From the NCBI RefSeq assembly GCF_021347895.1, contig NC_067118.1, forward strand, positions 36,197,755-36,261,754: a DNA stretch of 64,000 nt. Reading direction: 5' to 3'. The DNA is from Acanthochromis polyacanthus. Its lineage: Eukaryota > Chordata > Actinopteri > Pomacentridae. Shown here piece after piece: positions 38,572-50,309 of the stretch; position 1 is the first letter of the stretch, and every line of letters begins with the position of its first letter. The notes below the pieces were generated by a model. That model saw nothing but the letters and a program-made list of their open reading frames with translations. It was not told where the DNA came from and did no database searches. The translations under genes and the position numbers were made by a program.

Positions 38572-38584
38572 TCAAAACATTCGG
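38572..38584 (+). promoter_or_regulatory. Perfect DR1 nuclear-receptor site candidate
   Basis: Two identical AGGTCA half-sites separated by a single A. It is the ideal DR1 for RXR, COUP-TF, HNF4 or PPAR/RXR. It lies between hoxc1a and hoxc3a at the edge of the 316-bp duplication. Confidence 0.35.
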
Positions 38585-38589
38585 GTTGA

Positions 38590-39360
38590 AGTTTTCATTC
38601 AATAATAGTTAGATGCTATCTTATTGTTTTTTGCTGGTATGGTTTTTCCAATATCCAGACATCAGTAATCTGCCATCTGCCATCATTTCTACTGTTTTAA
38701 ATCAGCATTTTCAGTTTTTGTTCATATCAAAAAGGAGGAGAGCAAAATATTACAGGAAGCCCTTTCAGGTCTAATGCAGTCCAGTTCTCCTCACCTTTTT
38801 GCGATCTACATAAACTGACTCTACAGCAGCCTCATAGAAGTAAGATTTATGACAGAGCTTGTGTTGGATTACATCAGATTTCACAAATGTGCTTTTAAAA
38901 AGTGGTGCATTGCAAAGTATTTAAATGCTACCTTTCTGTTCTTCGCTCTTATATAATTCTTTTCCGATATCCAGACATCAGTAATCTGCTGTCTGCCATC
39001 ATGTCTACTTTTATAAATCTGCATTTTTAGTTGTTGTTGACATTTAAAAAGTGAGAGGACGGTGATGCTGAACTACATTCCATTTAAAAGTGTTCCTAAT
39101 ATTGTGTTATTAACTAACAGGAGGGGGAGCAAAACATCATGTGAACTATTTTAAAGCAATGTTGTCCAGAATACCATCACATTTTTTTTAGCAGTGTATA
39201 ACAGCTTGTTGAGCTGTTGTGTTGGATTTCATGGTGCATTTGCAAAAAAAAAAGGAATAAATGCATGTATTTTGCAATATATCTAAGTGTCAGATTTTTG
39301 TGTTTTGCTCTTATGTGATTTTTTCCAATCAAAAACAAAGTGTGCATTGATTAAAGTCTC
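38590..39360 (+). repeat. Tandem duplication, about 316-bp unit, about 2.4 copies
   Basis: 'atatccagacatcagtaatc' occurs at 38651 and again at 38967. Downstream words (tctgccatcat, tctact, aaatc-gcatttt-agtt) repeat in register. A third, weaker copy begins near 39190 ('tgttggattt', 'gtgcattt', 'ttgctcttatgtgattttttc'). Confidence 0.8.
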
Positions 39361-42300
39361 TGTGATGAAGCCATTGGGTGCTGAACAATCCCTGAGAGAT
39401 CGATAACGGTCAACGTGTGACATTTTACAGGGTGACTGTTGTGATTACAAGTTCATTCATTTAACCGGAGCTCTGCAGAGGGAGAAGTGAGCTCCAGCAG
39501 GTGACTCCCTCCCCGTGCTCAGCGCTGCTCTCCTCCACGGCGGAGACAGTTTCCTCACCAACTTACCTTTTTATTGTCACCGATCATCCTTAACTGGGAA
39601 GCATTTAAAATGTCATTGATCTTGATAATGCTGCGCCGTTATATGACAGTAACAGTTGTATGAGATTCAGGAAGTCAAATTTCCAAGATTGATGAGTCGT
39701 AGCAGTTGAGTTATAATCCATCTACCTGAGTGATGCTCAGGCTCTGTTCCACATGAAGGAGCAGACAAATAAATAAAACCCATAAAGGTGACACAGGAAA
39801 TTGATACTTAACAATCATCTTGAGCAACAAGCACCAGGAGAGACTGGTGGGCAGCAGTTACTACTGTGCAGGGAAAAAGGCTGAGAAGGTTAATAGGTCA
39901 TAAAAGGAACAAAACCTCCTAAAGGCCAGGCATAAAAGTTTAGGGTTTTGCTCCACAGCGGACCAAAGTTTTGTATCTAACGCTGACTTCTGGGACGGTT
40001 TCTCCTCAACGATTTTTAAAATTGTAATAATTCAAAAGGAAAACCGAACATTAGTCCCACTTTGATCATTATCTTGAATATTATGTTCGCCCAAATTATT
40101 TTATAACACTAGATGGTGAGTCATGGCCCATAAAGCTGTGTGAAAAAGCTACAATAGCAGATAATTTGCAGGCTTTGTTTAGTAAAACTGTAGTTCACAG
40201 CAGTCTCCTAATTACATAATACTGTGGATACAGCTCATAGGACTCTGATGGTGTTTTTTTTCTGCGCTATTTTATTTTTTTCTTGCTGAATAGTTTTCAT
40301 TTCCCATCCAGTGCATTCTGGTTTATTCACCAGACATTTTCTGGAAACTTTTCTTCTTTTGTGGGTGGTATTTTTCCATTTACATCATATTGACTTCACT
40401 GATGGGTCATGTGATTTAAAAAACATAAGCACCATCTTTTTCAAATATTTCCTTACAAAATACCACACTTCTCAGAAAAATATGAATGACTACAAATAGA
40501 AAACAAACAATGATACAAAACAATAGTCTCTAAAAAATGATTTTTTTTTTCATTTTAATCCATCTTTGGATGAACTTAAATGTCAGCAGACGGAAAGAGT
40601 TTGCAGGTTTGAGTTAAAACATGACGACTGAAGCTTTGGAGGCAAAAATATTCGGTGGATAAATAATAGTGTTCTGTAGAAGATCTGTATGATGTAAATT
40701 GAATCCAATGTTTTATTTTATTTGTATGTCTTACGTTATGCTGCTGTTTTGCACAAATATGACATCTCTGCTGTTTCATGATGGAATACGACCTTCATCC
40801 TCAACATATCAAGACTGCTAAAGAGGTAAACACTCCTATTGTTGTGCTGTTTTCCTCATTTGTTTACTTTTTCCACCAAGTTCAGCTTCTGATCTGAGTT
40901 AATAAATGATTAGATTGTGCCATAAAACTGGATTTATGTTCAGGTTACACACCTCCCTTTTTATATTTTCAGAGAAGGATTTGTTTTAATGATTCTTAAA
41001 CCTGCAGATGTTTTCCTAATCACTTTATAATGAGGAGGATACCCCTCTTTATATGCTCTAATGAAGGTTTGTTTACCAAAAGATGGACATAATTAACACA
41101 TAAATGGTAAAGAAATAGATGAGGCCAAAGGAATCAAACATTTTCATGCTTTTGTAGGATTTTAACAAAAAAGCTGTAAAACTGGTCAGTTATTGGCGTT
41201 ATTTAGTGAGGTAAATGTGTGTATGTGTGATAAATACACACTAAACCCAAATTAGAAGCTCCTAAGAGGGAGTTTAGGTGGTTTCTGTGAACTCTTGTGG
41301 TTTAGGAGCCTCTGATTCAGGCCACCAGCCTGTTTATTGGCAGATACACCAATAAGTACATGGCTGACACATGGACATTTATTATCATCATCATTTCTCT
41401 GCTCTGATAGTGATCCCCATATAATGAATGGAATTACCACTTGATAATAAAAGTCTCCAGTGTACCAAAATGACAAGCTTCTGGCTTTGCGTTTGCTGAA
41501 TGTGGGAGCAGATCCTTTTGTAAGTGGAATTAAAGCGGCGCGTCTTTGTTAAGCACAGAGCAGTTCTGTTTTCACGGCAGCTTAAGAAAAGTCTTGATGC
41601 ACGGAGCATTTTTCACGTCTAACCCCAAAATCAGTTTCACAACAGCTGCAAACGGGACAGTCGAACATCAGTCACTGTAAAAGACATAATGCAAAAATTC
41701 TGAAATTAATGATGGACCGTAACCAAAGCTGGTTTCATGGCACCACGGCTGGCATCATTTATCACTTCAAAGATCTACTTAATGCAAAGCCAGGAATTTA
41801 GGGGAAAAAAAACAGAAACTTGTGAGGACTTTTGGGCTTTGCAGATGCCCCCACCCACCCACAAACACATGTCATCAACCGGGGCAGAGGAGTCAAGTGA
41901 GTAGAAAAGGATATAATGACTTTAGCTGCTAACTAGGAGCGACACAGTAGGAGAACAACTGGCTAACCTAATGCTGCATTGGAAGTAGACTGTTGCCCCT
42001 CGCAGTGGGGCCCTTGGGGGGGAGGCTTTCCTTGACCCCTGGGGATCCCCCTTGACCCCATCCACAGAATTACTGCAGTCCAGTGTGTGGATCCTGGCGT
42101 TTAGTGTCTGGAAGGAGAATGTGTTGAGGAACCAGAGGTAAAGGTCCTATTGAGCCTCGGCACCATTAAAACCATAAATCACCCTTCATATGCAAGAATC
42201 TCAGGAATCCAACACTGTCTCTGCTTTTTCCCGTCCTCACAATCCCCCCTCTTTCTGTGCAAAGAGAACATATTTTTCGAGGAGAACTTCTTTTTTCTTT

Positions 42301-42992
42301 CTCTCTCTCTTGCCCTTTATTACTTTCCCCCTAAATTACCCAGCTGTCACCACCTCTTTGATACAGATGTGGAGTAGACCCAACTTTATTTGATTCAAAA
42401 TGTTCACAGAGTTATAGCCGGCTCTATAGCTCCCCTGACACCTACTGAGAACCTGCCGCAAATGGTGTCAAATATTTACCAAATGACAGCTGATCCAGAG
42501 ACTGATTAAGCAATGAATTAGGGGCAGGAAGTCATTCTATCCAGGACCACTAGGGGATCAACTTCCTCATTACCTCCCCCCTTCATTTCATAGTTGTCAG
42601 TAGTCCTCTGTGACAGCTCATTTACAGTAAGACCACTGATATAAAACTGTCAGCGTGCTCTGAATTTGTGTGCAGTTTTGTTTAGAATACTGATACCAGG
42701 GCTCACATTATCAAGTGTGAGGGAAGGTTCGCCTCTTCATCATGTGGAGCTGCTGTCTGTCTGTGGCATGTAAAACTGTCGAGGCCCAGGAGAACATGCG
42801 ACCCACTTCTGTCAAATAAATGCACAATGTCTCCTTTTTTTTAGCTCAGCGGGGACTGAAATTTTGAAATCGAATATGCTAAAAGATAAACTCCCACACT
42901 GCACAAAAAGACTAGTTGAGAAAACTCAAATTTCAAGGCAATCTTTTGCAGTTAAATTTTTGAGTTGTCTCAAAGATTTGCTAGTTCATTTG

Positions 42993-43636
42993 CCACGTTT
43001 ACATGAGACCTTTAATTCCTCTTTAAAGTTAATTCCCTTTAAAATCTCCTTGTAAACACTTAATTCCAAATTAAAAAGTTAATTCCGAATAAACTTAAGT
43101 CCAAATAAACTACCTGGTTTCTTCCGATGTTTATTCCAAATAAACTAATTTGTGTACGTTCTATTCATGCATACAGTTAATTCCGCTTTAGTTAACTCCG
43201 GTCATTCTGGGCATGCTTGGCTCCTCACATGGCGAGAACGTAGCAACATACACATTCTGCGACCTTACTGGTGCGAGCACATTCTTCAACTTCAACAGAA
43301 GTAGTAGGCCATTGTCGAGTTGCTGTTTCAAAACGACAATAAAAAGCAAAGCGAAAAGCGTGCTTATTAGTGGTTCCTCCATGTTGTCAGGGAAAAGAAA
43401 TGCCACGGCAAAAGGAGTTTGTTTTCTTCTAGTAAACAGGGATACATCAGGTCCACTCCCTGTCCAATCAGAACCTTTTCCAACGCCCAAGCATTAAAGC
43501 GGAATTAAGGAAGAGGAAGAAACATGGGGTCCATGTAAACCTTAATTTGGAATCAATATTTCCATGTAAATGCGAAGCACAAAACTTTAATTTCGAATGA
43601 GTGAATTCCAAATTAAAAAACTTCATGTAACCGTGG
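42993..43636. mobile_element. Nonautonomous DNA transposon with CCACGTTTACATGA ends
   Basis: The left end reads CCACGTTTACATGA. The right end, on the minus strand, reads CCACGGTTACATGA (13 of 14 match). Near both ends are repeated 'ttaattcc'/'ggaatta' words in inverted orientation. It is about 644 bases with no transposase-like frame. It is a MITE-type element of uncertain superfamily, and I did not find a clear target duplication. Confidence 0.65.
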
Positions 43637-43779
43637 CCGCCATTCTGTGAATAGTCACTACTATTAATTCTTCATTTGGCCAATGTAAACTTGTTCATTA
43701 GCTGAATAGCGATTCATAGAACTACAAAATAAAACTAAGCAACCCCATGACCTTTTTTAGTTACTTTTTTGGCCTTTCT

Positions 43780-43890
43780 CAGTTTTTATTGAGAGGCAGG
43801 ACAGTATAAGAACCTGCAGCAAAGGGCCATGAGCAGGATTCAAACCCATGACCACTACGTATTGCGCTTAACCTGCTGAGCTACAGGGGA
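43780..43890 (-). mobile_element. tRNA-derived SINE, degenerate
   Basis: On the minus strand it starts CTGTAGCTCAGCAGGTTAAG (A box), then GGGTTTGAATCCTGC (B box), then 'atggccctttgctgcaggtt' as in a common teleost SINE whose plus-strand form has GCAAAGGGCC and GGATTCAAACCC. The acceptor stem does not pair, so it is not a functional tRNA gene. Confidence 0.65.
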
Positions 43891-44706
43891 CGGAGCCGAG
43901 TTGTAGGTCAAAGGAAAGAAAGCATGAGGACTTGCCCCTGCTCTGTATTCTGGGAAACCCTGTAGTTTTTGCCAACAACAAATTATACTTACAGTTTATT
44001 CAGAGTTACAAATTCAGACATAATGAGGTAAACACGATTGGTCTGATGTGTATTTTCATGTCAAGTATAGCCATTTTAATTTTCACGTTCAAACAACTCT
44101 GCTGAACAGAATGTAGTTTTAAATTTGATGATGACACAGTGAGGCCCCCGAAAAGCAATCCAAAGCCTCTAGCTTTGTTCTTTAAGATGAGATGTTGTCA
44201 TTAGTGAGTGAAAGGCGTCGGTCTCTCGTGGCCCTGTGGCATGTTTGAAGGGCTTCTACGCCACACAGCTAACACGCCCCCTGAGAGGGAGGCCAGCCCC
44301 AACTTGCAGCACCACAATTTGACTGTTGAAGAGGCGAGGGCTGGGAAGGAGGAGGCAGGAGATCTTGTCATGGTGCCCAGTGGGTTCAGAGCTTGTGGTT
44401 GGAGAGCTGGAAAGACTGCCACGTCTCGTTGATTAATGGAGGGGGGACCCAGAGGCAGGAGCGAGGGAGACTCTTATGTGACAAGATTGTGCAATTTGAA
44501 TGCACGACACCGTAGAGTCTTCAATGAATCCGAAGCATGCCTTAATTTGATTACAGAATCTCGCTCGTTTTTTTTTCTTCCCCATTTGGGATCCACTCCA
44601 GGAATCTTTAATCATAAAAAAAAACACCGCTGTAACAAAAAAAGCAATTGTAATCAGGGATGAATAGGGTAAACATGGCACAAGAGCTACAGTTTTCCCA
44701 AATGCA

Positions 44707-44712
44707 TTTATT
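44707..44712 (-). terminator. hoxc3a: Candidate poly(A) signal of hoxc3a
   Basis: AATAAA on the minus strand, 611 bases past the hoxc3a stop codon. It gives a 3' UTR of ordinary length. It is the best candidate I see but was not tested against transcripts. Confidence 0.4.
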
Positions 44713-45322
44713 AAGCATGTACAGTAAGTGACATGTCAATTAATCAAGAGCTGTATCAAAGACTTGTCGTTTCCTTTAATGGCTTTAACAAAAATATAAC
44801 ATCATTCAATATGAACATTATTCTGCCCATTTCACAGATTTTACACAAATGACCTATTTACAGTAGATAATGAAAAGAGCCCTAATGTGACACTCGAAAA
44901 GATGACAAGCACTTAACAATAATCTGACAACAGAGGGAAATAGAAAATATGCTCATAGTCTGATCCCCACATGCATTAAACATGCAATAATACAAATGTT
45001 ACACCCACGAAATTACAGCAAAAAGCACGTCATTATTATTCTCTCCCATGTCTTGTGCGTGCCGTGATGTGCAACGTGAGGGGATGAGCAGTGTGCGGTC
45101 ACTGCGCCTGAGAAACACAAATGATGTCGCTGTAGCTCTTCTTTAATTAAGACGCGTTCATATAGTTTAATTAAAATGTGTCATGAATGGCGTGAGGGTG
45201 CGTTCAGGGGGCTTCAAGCCGGGGATGCCGATCAGACACCCTCCAGCTTTTCATAAGTAAGAGAAAGTAGATGTATCATTGAGATTTTGATGAGCTCGGG
45301 AGGGGATGGCTGCTACGAGGCC

Positions 45323-47424
45323 CTAGGGCCAGTTTGAAACGCCGGCATGGTGATGACTATCAGCGCCTGTACAGGAGGGAGCTGCAACAGATGGAAGAGT
45401 GCAGCTCAGATGGGGCAGGTCTGCAGGGTGCAAACACTGACCGCTGTCACTAAAAGCCCCAAAGAGAGACGACATGGAGGCAAAATCCATGGAGTCTGAG
45501 GAGGAGGAGGAAGTTCCAACAGCACTCTGGAACCTCAGGCGGTTTGCACAAGAGTTCAGGCTCGAGGACAGATTGTAAGAACACTGGGACAAACCTGTCG
45601 TCTTTCCATACTTGTGCTCCCTCTTGTACCTCATCCTGCGGTTTTGAAACCAGATCTTAACCTGGCGGTCGGTGAGCTGCAGCCCGGCGGCCATCTCCAT
45701 CCTCCGGGGGCGACACAGGTAGGGGCTGAAGTGGAACTCCTTCTCCAGCTCCAGTAGCTGGTTGTTAGTGAAGGCAGTCCTCTCCCTCTTTGCACTCCGC
45801 CTTCCACCGCCTGATAGACCGGCTGCCACGCCGCCGCTGACTGATGGCAGGGGAAGCACATAAAGAAGAGAAGGTGTTAAAAGGAAGTGCCACGCATCTA
45901 ACAGTTCTATCCTGAAATGTACGAGCTCCACATGGAAGCTTTCAAAGCGCCGGCGAGGCCCCTTGTTAATCCTTAAGCCAATCAACCCGAGCCCAGGCAG
46001 AGCCCTCAGCCCTTCCTGTGTATTCAGTCATGCTCGAGACGCTATACAAGACCGGCTGTCTACTGTGTCATGTGTTCAGGGGAAAGTTACCTCCCGAAGA
46101 AGCAGTCTGGGGGAAACTGACGCCACTACGGCTGCCTGACAGGCCACATTAATCAGAGCTACACACAGAAGCAGGCCTGTCAAATCCCCATCTCAGTCAC
46201 TTAAAAGGTACCTTGGGACCACCACTGAAAATAACCACCATTAGGGATTCAATTTGACATGTATATGAGCAATACCAGGGCCCTGTTGATAACAAAATGA
46301 CATACAGGGGTTAATGGATACTTAATAAGACCTGTAATGACCTCAGAGAGAGAGCTGCACTGTTTAATAAAACTCAACTACACTGGGAGAGCGCCTGCTT
46401 GTATGCTAGCATGTTTGCATCAAGGCAGCCATGTTTACCTGTTTCTGTGGAGGAATTAGAGCAAAATTAAACAAGCAATAAAGAACATAAAGGTTGCTAG
46501 AACACGTGTTTTACTGCAGACATAATCAGATTTTTGTTATTTCATCTGACTGTGGTGGTCTTTCTCCACTTTTTTAAAAGTGTGCAAAGATACTTTTGTG
46601 AATTTACAATGAAAATGAATTTGTGTTTATCTTTTTGGTTATAGCAGAATGAATATACTGAATCAGTTTTGCGACTTTGTTGACAAATGACAGGTTGTAG
46701 GACTATGAGAGGAGAAAAAAAAGTCATTTTCTATTTTGAACATGATCTTACATGTTTGCTCTGAATGTGACACTGACATGTGTTTAAGTGTGTTGCAGCG
46801 TTAACATTGACTCATAGTGTGATTACAAAGAGTCTCCACATCTGATGAAAGTTATTTTTGCCCCTGACAGTAGGAATGCAAGTGACTTCTATTGTTGCAT
46901 TGTTTTCAAGTGTCTTCACGCAGCAAACAAGCTGCAACAAAACCAACATCCGTGTTCAAATTACACATTCAGAGCACAAATGAGGGGCATTTGGAGCATC
47001 AGAGCATGAAGTTTGTGCCACAAATACTTTGAACACTTAGTTGCAGTTTAAAGAAAAAATTATATAATGAACAAAAGTGGTTACCAGATTGTTGGGAGCC
47101 AGTTGTCCGTGGATTCATCCAGGGGAAAATGACTCCTGAGTGGCAGATGGTGAGTAGGCTGCAGCTCCTCTTCATGTCCAGCTTGCCCTTGGCATAGCAG
47201 TGAACCACGGGCTCCAGTGGGCTCTCAGACCGCTCATCTGGGTTCAACCTGGAACTGACACCAGCAGAGGAGGTCACGTTTTGCTGATTAAGTTCTGCTT
47301 CTCGGCCTCCTCTTCCTCCTCCTCTCTCATTGTATCCTGCGTTTAGTTTTGGCTCTTGTCCAGAGCTCATAGCAAAACTGTTGCCATGCAGCTGCAGAGG
47401 GAGGGCAGACCGTGGGGGGTCCAT
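45323..47424 (-). CDS. hoxc3a: Homeobox protein Hox-C3a (two exons)
   Basis: Paralogue group 3 Hox transcription factor. Exon 1 is 47424-47085 and exon 2 is 45840-45323, with a 1244-bp intron. The donor is TCTG|GTAACC (weak after position 4) and the acceptor CTGCCATCAG|TC; phases match and give 285 residues. The start ATG at 47424 is in good context (ccATGG). The hexapeptide is IFPWM at 99-103. The homeodomain at about 130-189 has the Hox3 mark YLCRPRR and WFQNRRM, with group-C3 features ([30 protein letters not shown]). The protein is much shorter than HOXA3/B3/D3 (about 400-440), has no Hox3-like N-terminus or tyrosine-rich C-terminal domain, and is therefore a derived member. Neighbours hoxc1a and hoxc4a in the same orientation fix the assignment. 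Confidence 0.93.
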
Positions 47425-49693
47425 GGAATCAGCTCATCAAACTGTCTCAAATAAAAACCAAAGGGTCCCCGAAGAGCAGTAAAAAATAAAAGACGAGGAC
47501 TTCTGTGTGTCTAATATGCGATCACAATTAACCTGGATGTATAAATGCACCCCGGAAAAAAAAAAAGGTGCAGCAACCATGTGGAACATTTGGAATAATA
47601 TTTACCAGAAGGGTGCCGTAGTCACGTGGGTGGCTCCTCCAATGACAGAGCTGTGGAGTTGCAAAGTAATCCGACGGCAACTTGGGGCGCCCGAAGAAGC
47701 TTCTGCCAGATTTCCTCAGACATTTCTAAGAGCAGCCTGCTTTTCTTTACCTATAGGGATAAAACAAATAATAATAATCATATAGAGGAGAATTAATAGG
47801 CGCAAACAACTGTGTGAGGAGGGTGAGGGAGGAAGAGGGAGATGGTGTTTGTGCGCAGGAGGAGAGGGAAAAATGGCAGACAAAGATCACACGTGTGCAG
47901 CTGAGGAGCGTCTCAGAGAGAAAGCAGACTTCTGGTGATGTTAGAAAACCTCTGACAGGACGCGGTTATGTGAAGGAACCGAAGCTTTCAGTTTATTTTT
48001 TTATTTTTTGGGTGGTAGGTTTTAATGAAAAACAACGAGCGAGGAGTCCATGCGTCTGGGATGGAACAAGAACCGGTGACCGAACCCAACTTCATGGTTT
48101 TGCTGGAGCATTTTGATGCAAAATAAAATTAAATAAATTGCGTTTTATTGTTTTTTCTTCTTCAGGGAAATGCAATTATGGGCTAAATAGTGGCATTTAT
48201 CCGCGGATTTCGTGCTACTAGATTCTCCATTTGCAGCAAAGATGCGTTTTTTTGCGCGCAAAATTAAAATAAATTAAATAAATGACTGCAATTGTTGTAG
48301 ATAATTTTGTGAATGTATGTGCCTTTCCTTTAAACAGCAGCTTACTTTTGACTGTCGTGCATCTTTGGCTCCTAATAGGATTCACTGGGAGTGGTCAAAC
48401 AAAGACGTGACAGTCATTGCCACACAAAGACAAAGGAGGCAATCATTAAAGATTTTTTCTCTCTCTCTACAGGACGATTTGCATTAATCAGGCATCAGTT
48501 GTACAGTTTCTGTGAGGCAACACTCAGACACCGTTTGATGGAGGAAAAAAAACTCCCTTCGTTTGCAGGGACAAAAGGAAGGAGATGCTCAGAACACAGC
48601 AGCAAAAAAACACACCAGGGGGATTTAGGAGGGGGCAAAAATACATTCAGGAAGGTGCAGTGCAATTAAATGAAATATGAAATCTGCAGCTTCATTTTAT
48701 AACCACATAATCAATTTTTTTAGATGGGGGAGAAATTATCCTGGCTTAAAAAGCTGCATCAATTGTGGCCTAAGTGAGTTATAGGGGAGCAAACAAAGTC
48801 ATAAAACGTGTTGCAAAAATGGATAAATAACGAGAATAAACCAGAATAATGAATCTATCACATTTTTAAAGAAAATACAGTGCACCATCCTCCTAAAAAA
48901 AAAAAAAAAACCTTTCTGCATATTCTAGAGGCTCTGTATCAATCTCGCTTGAAGCAGGCTTTAGATAGAAGTTCCTTCTGGTGTTTCACTACAACAAAGC
49001 TGTCGAGAAAACCCTCTTTAGATGTCTCAGAGGTGATGGATTATGCACTCAGGGTTGCATAGCTTGGAAGGAGGGGAGCCTTCCTCCTTTTTTTTCACTC
49101 CTCCGTTTCACTCCTGCTGCCACCATCACCGAGGTTTTACCTGAGGAGGGGATTTCTTTTTTTTAAATAAATGAAATATTTTAGCTCCTATTAAGGACGT
49201 GGATCCACCACTGACACCTCTTATTAATTACACTTAGAAAGATGAAAATTAATTTTAGGTGTTATTGATCGATAGTTTAATTTTTAAGCATGTAAGTGTG
49301 GAGACTTAATTTTTTAAATGTGTAAACAGTGCAACATAAATAAAAAAATATAAAATGTGCTAGATTCTTCTTTTTCTTCATTATTATTATTAGTATTGTT
49401 GTTATTATTATTAGGTGATAAGGTGGGGGACATGAGGACTGGCTGAAATGGGGGAAAGTAATTAAATTCGTTTTGTTTTCCTTACCTCACACCCTTGAAC
49501 ACACTCTCTGAATTGGAGATAGAATCTATGATATACTAGCTCAGCAAGACCATAATTTAGCTCCTCCGCGCCTCCACCACAATTCTCCGTGAACTCTGTT
49601 TGAACCGCCTCAGCGGCAATAAATCATTTTTCTCTCTCACACAAAAGCGCGCCGGTCGCTCTGGGTGTCAACCCTTTTACAATTCCTCCTTAC

Positions 49694-49930
49694 CTTCTGC
49701 GCTCTCTCGCCTGCTGACACAAACAACCAAGAAAATTGTCGATAAACTTTTATTTTTCATACCAATAACGCGCGCGGAGAGAAGGAGGAGGAAGAGGGGG
49801 GGAAAAACGCGGCGGGCTTTGGGAAGATATCCGCAGCTGCGCACAAGAGGAGGGGAGGGAATCCATAGCAACACAATCCTGCTTTTATTTCCCCCTTTCT
49901 CCTCCCCGTGCATCAATTATATATTTATGT
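49694..49930 (-). promoter_or_regulatory. Candidate 5' noncoding exon or promoter of hoxc3a
   Basis: On the minus strand a CpG-bearing stretch (CGCGCGTTATTGG, GCCCGCCGCG) leads to a strong donor AGAAG|GTAAGG at 49694/49693, 2.3 kb upstream of the hoxc3a start codon. Hox3 genes of other vertebrates have upstream noncoding exons, which makes this plausible. No acceptor has been tied to it, and it may be chance. Confidence 0.2.
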
Positions 49931-50309
49931 AATGTATATATATTCTGTACAGCTTTAAAAATCATAATTGGTTTTCGGAGCTCAGCGGATCAGTGGATGT
50001 ATTTGCAGGGGACAGACTCGGCAGATAAGAGGAGACTGAGGGAGAGAGCTGCGGAGGAGACGTTAATGGGCAGAGGATGCTGTCGGTTAAAACGGTGCAT
50101 ACAAATGGTGCTGTCTTGGCAGAGCAAGGAGAAGATTTATGGGCCCGGTGCCCTATATTGCTGTAAACAATGCAGAGTGAAATGAAAGGACTAGAGTTTG
50201 CAGACTGCACTTCATAAGTGAGGAAAAGACACACATTGTCAATTTCCCCCAAACCGGTCCCGACTTTTGCAGGAGCATGTGCATTAACACAGAGGATTAA
50301 TCTGGACCC

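Noticed and set aside
43831..43890. Possible tRNA gene on the minus strand
   Set aside because: A and B boxes are present but the acceptor stem does not pair and the flank matches a SINE tail.
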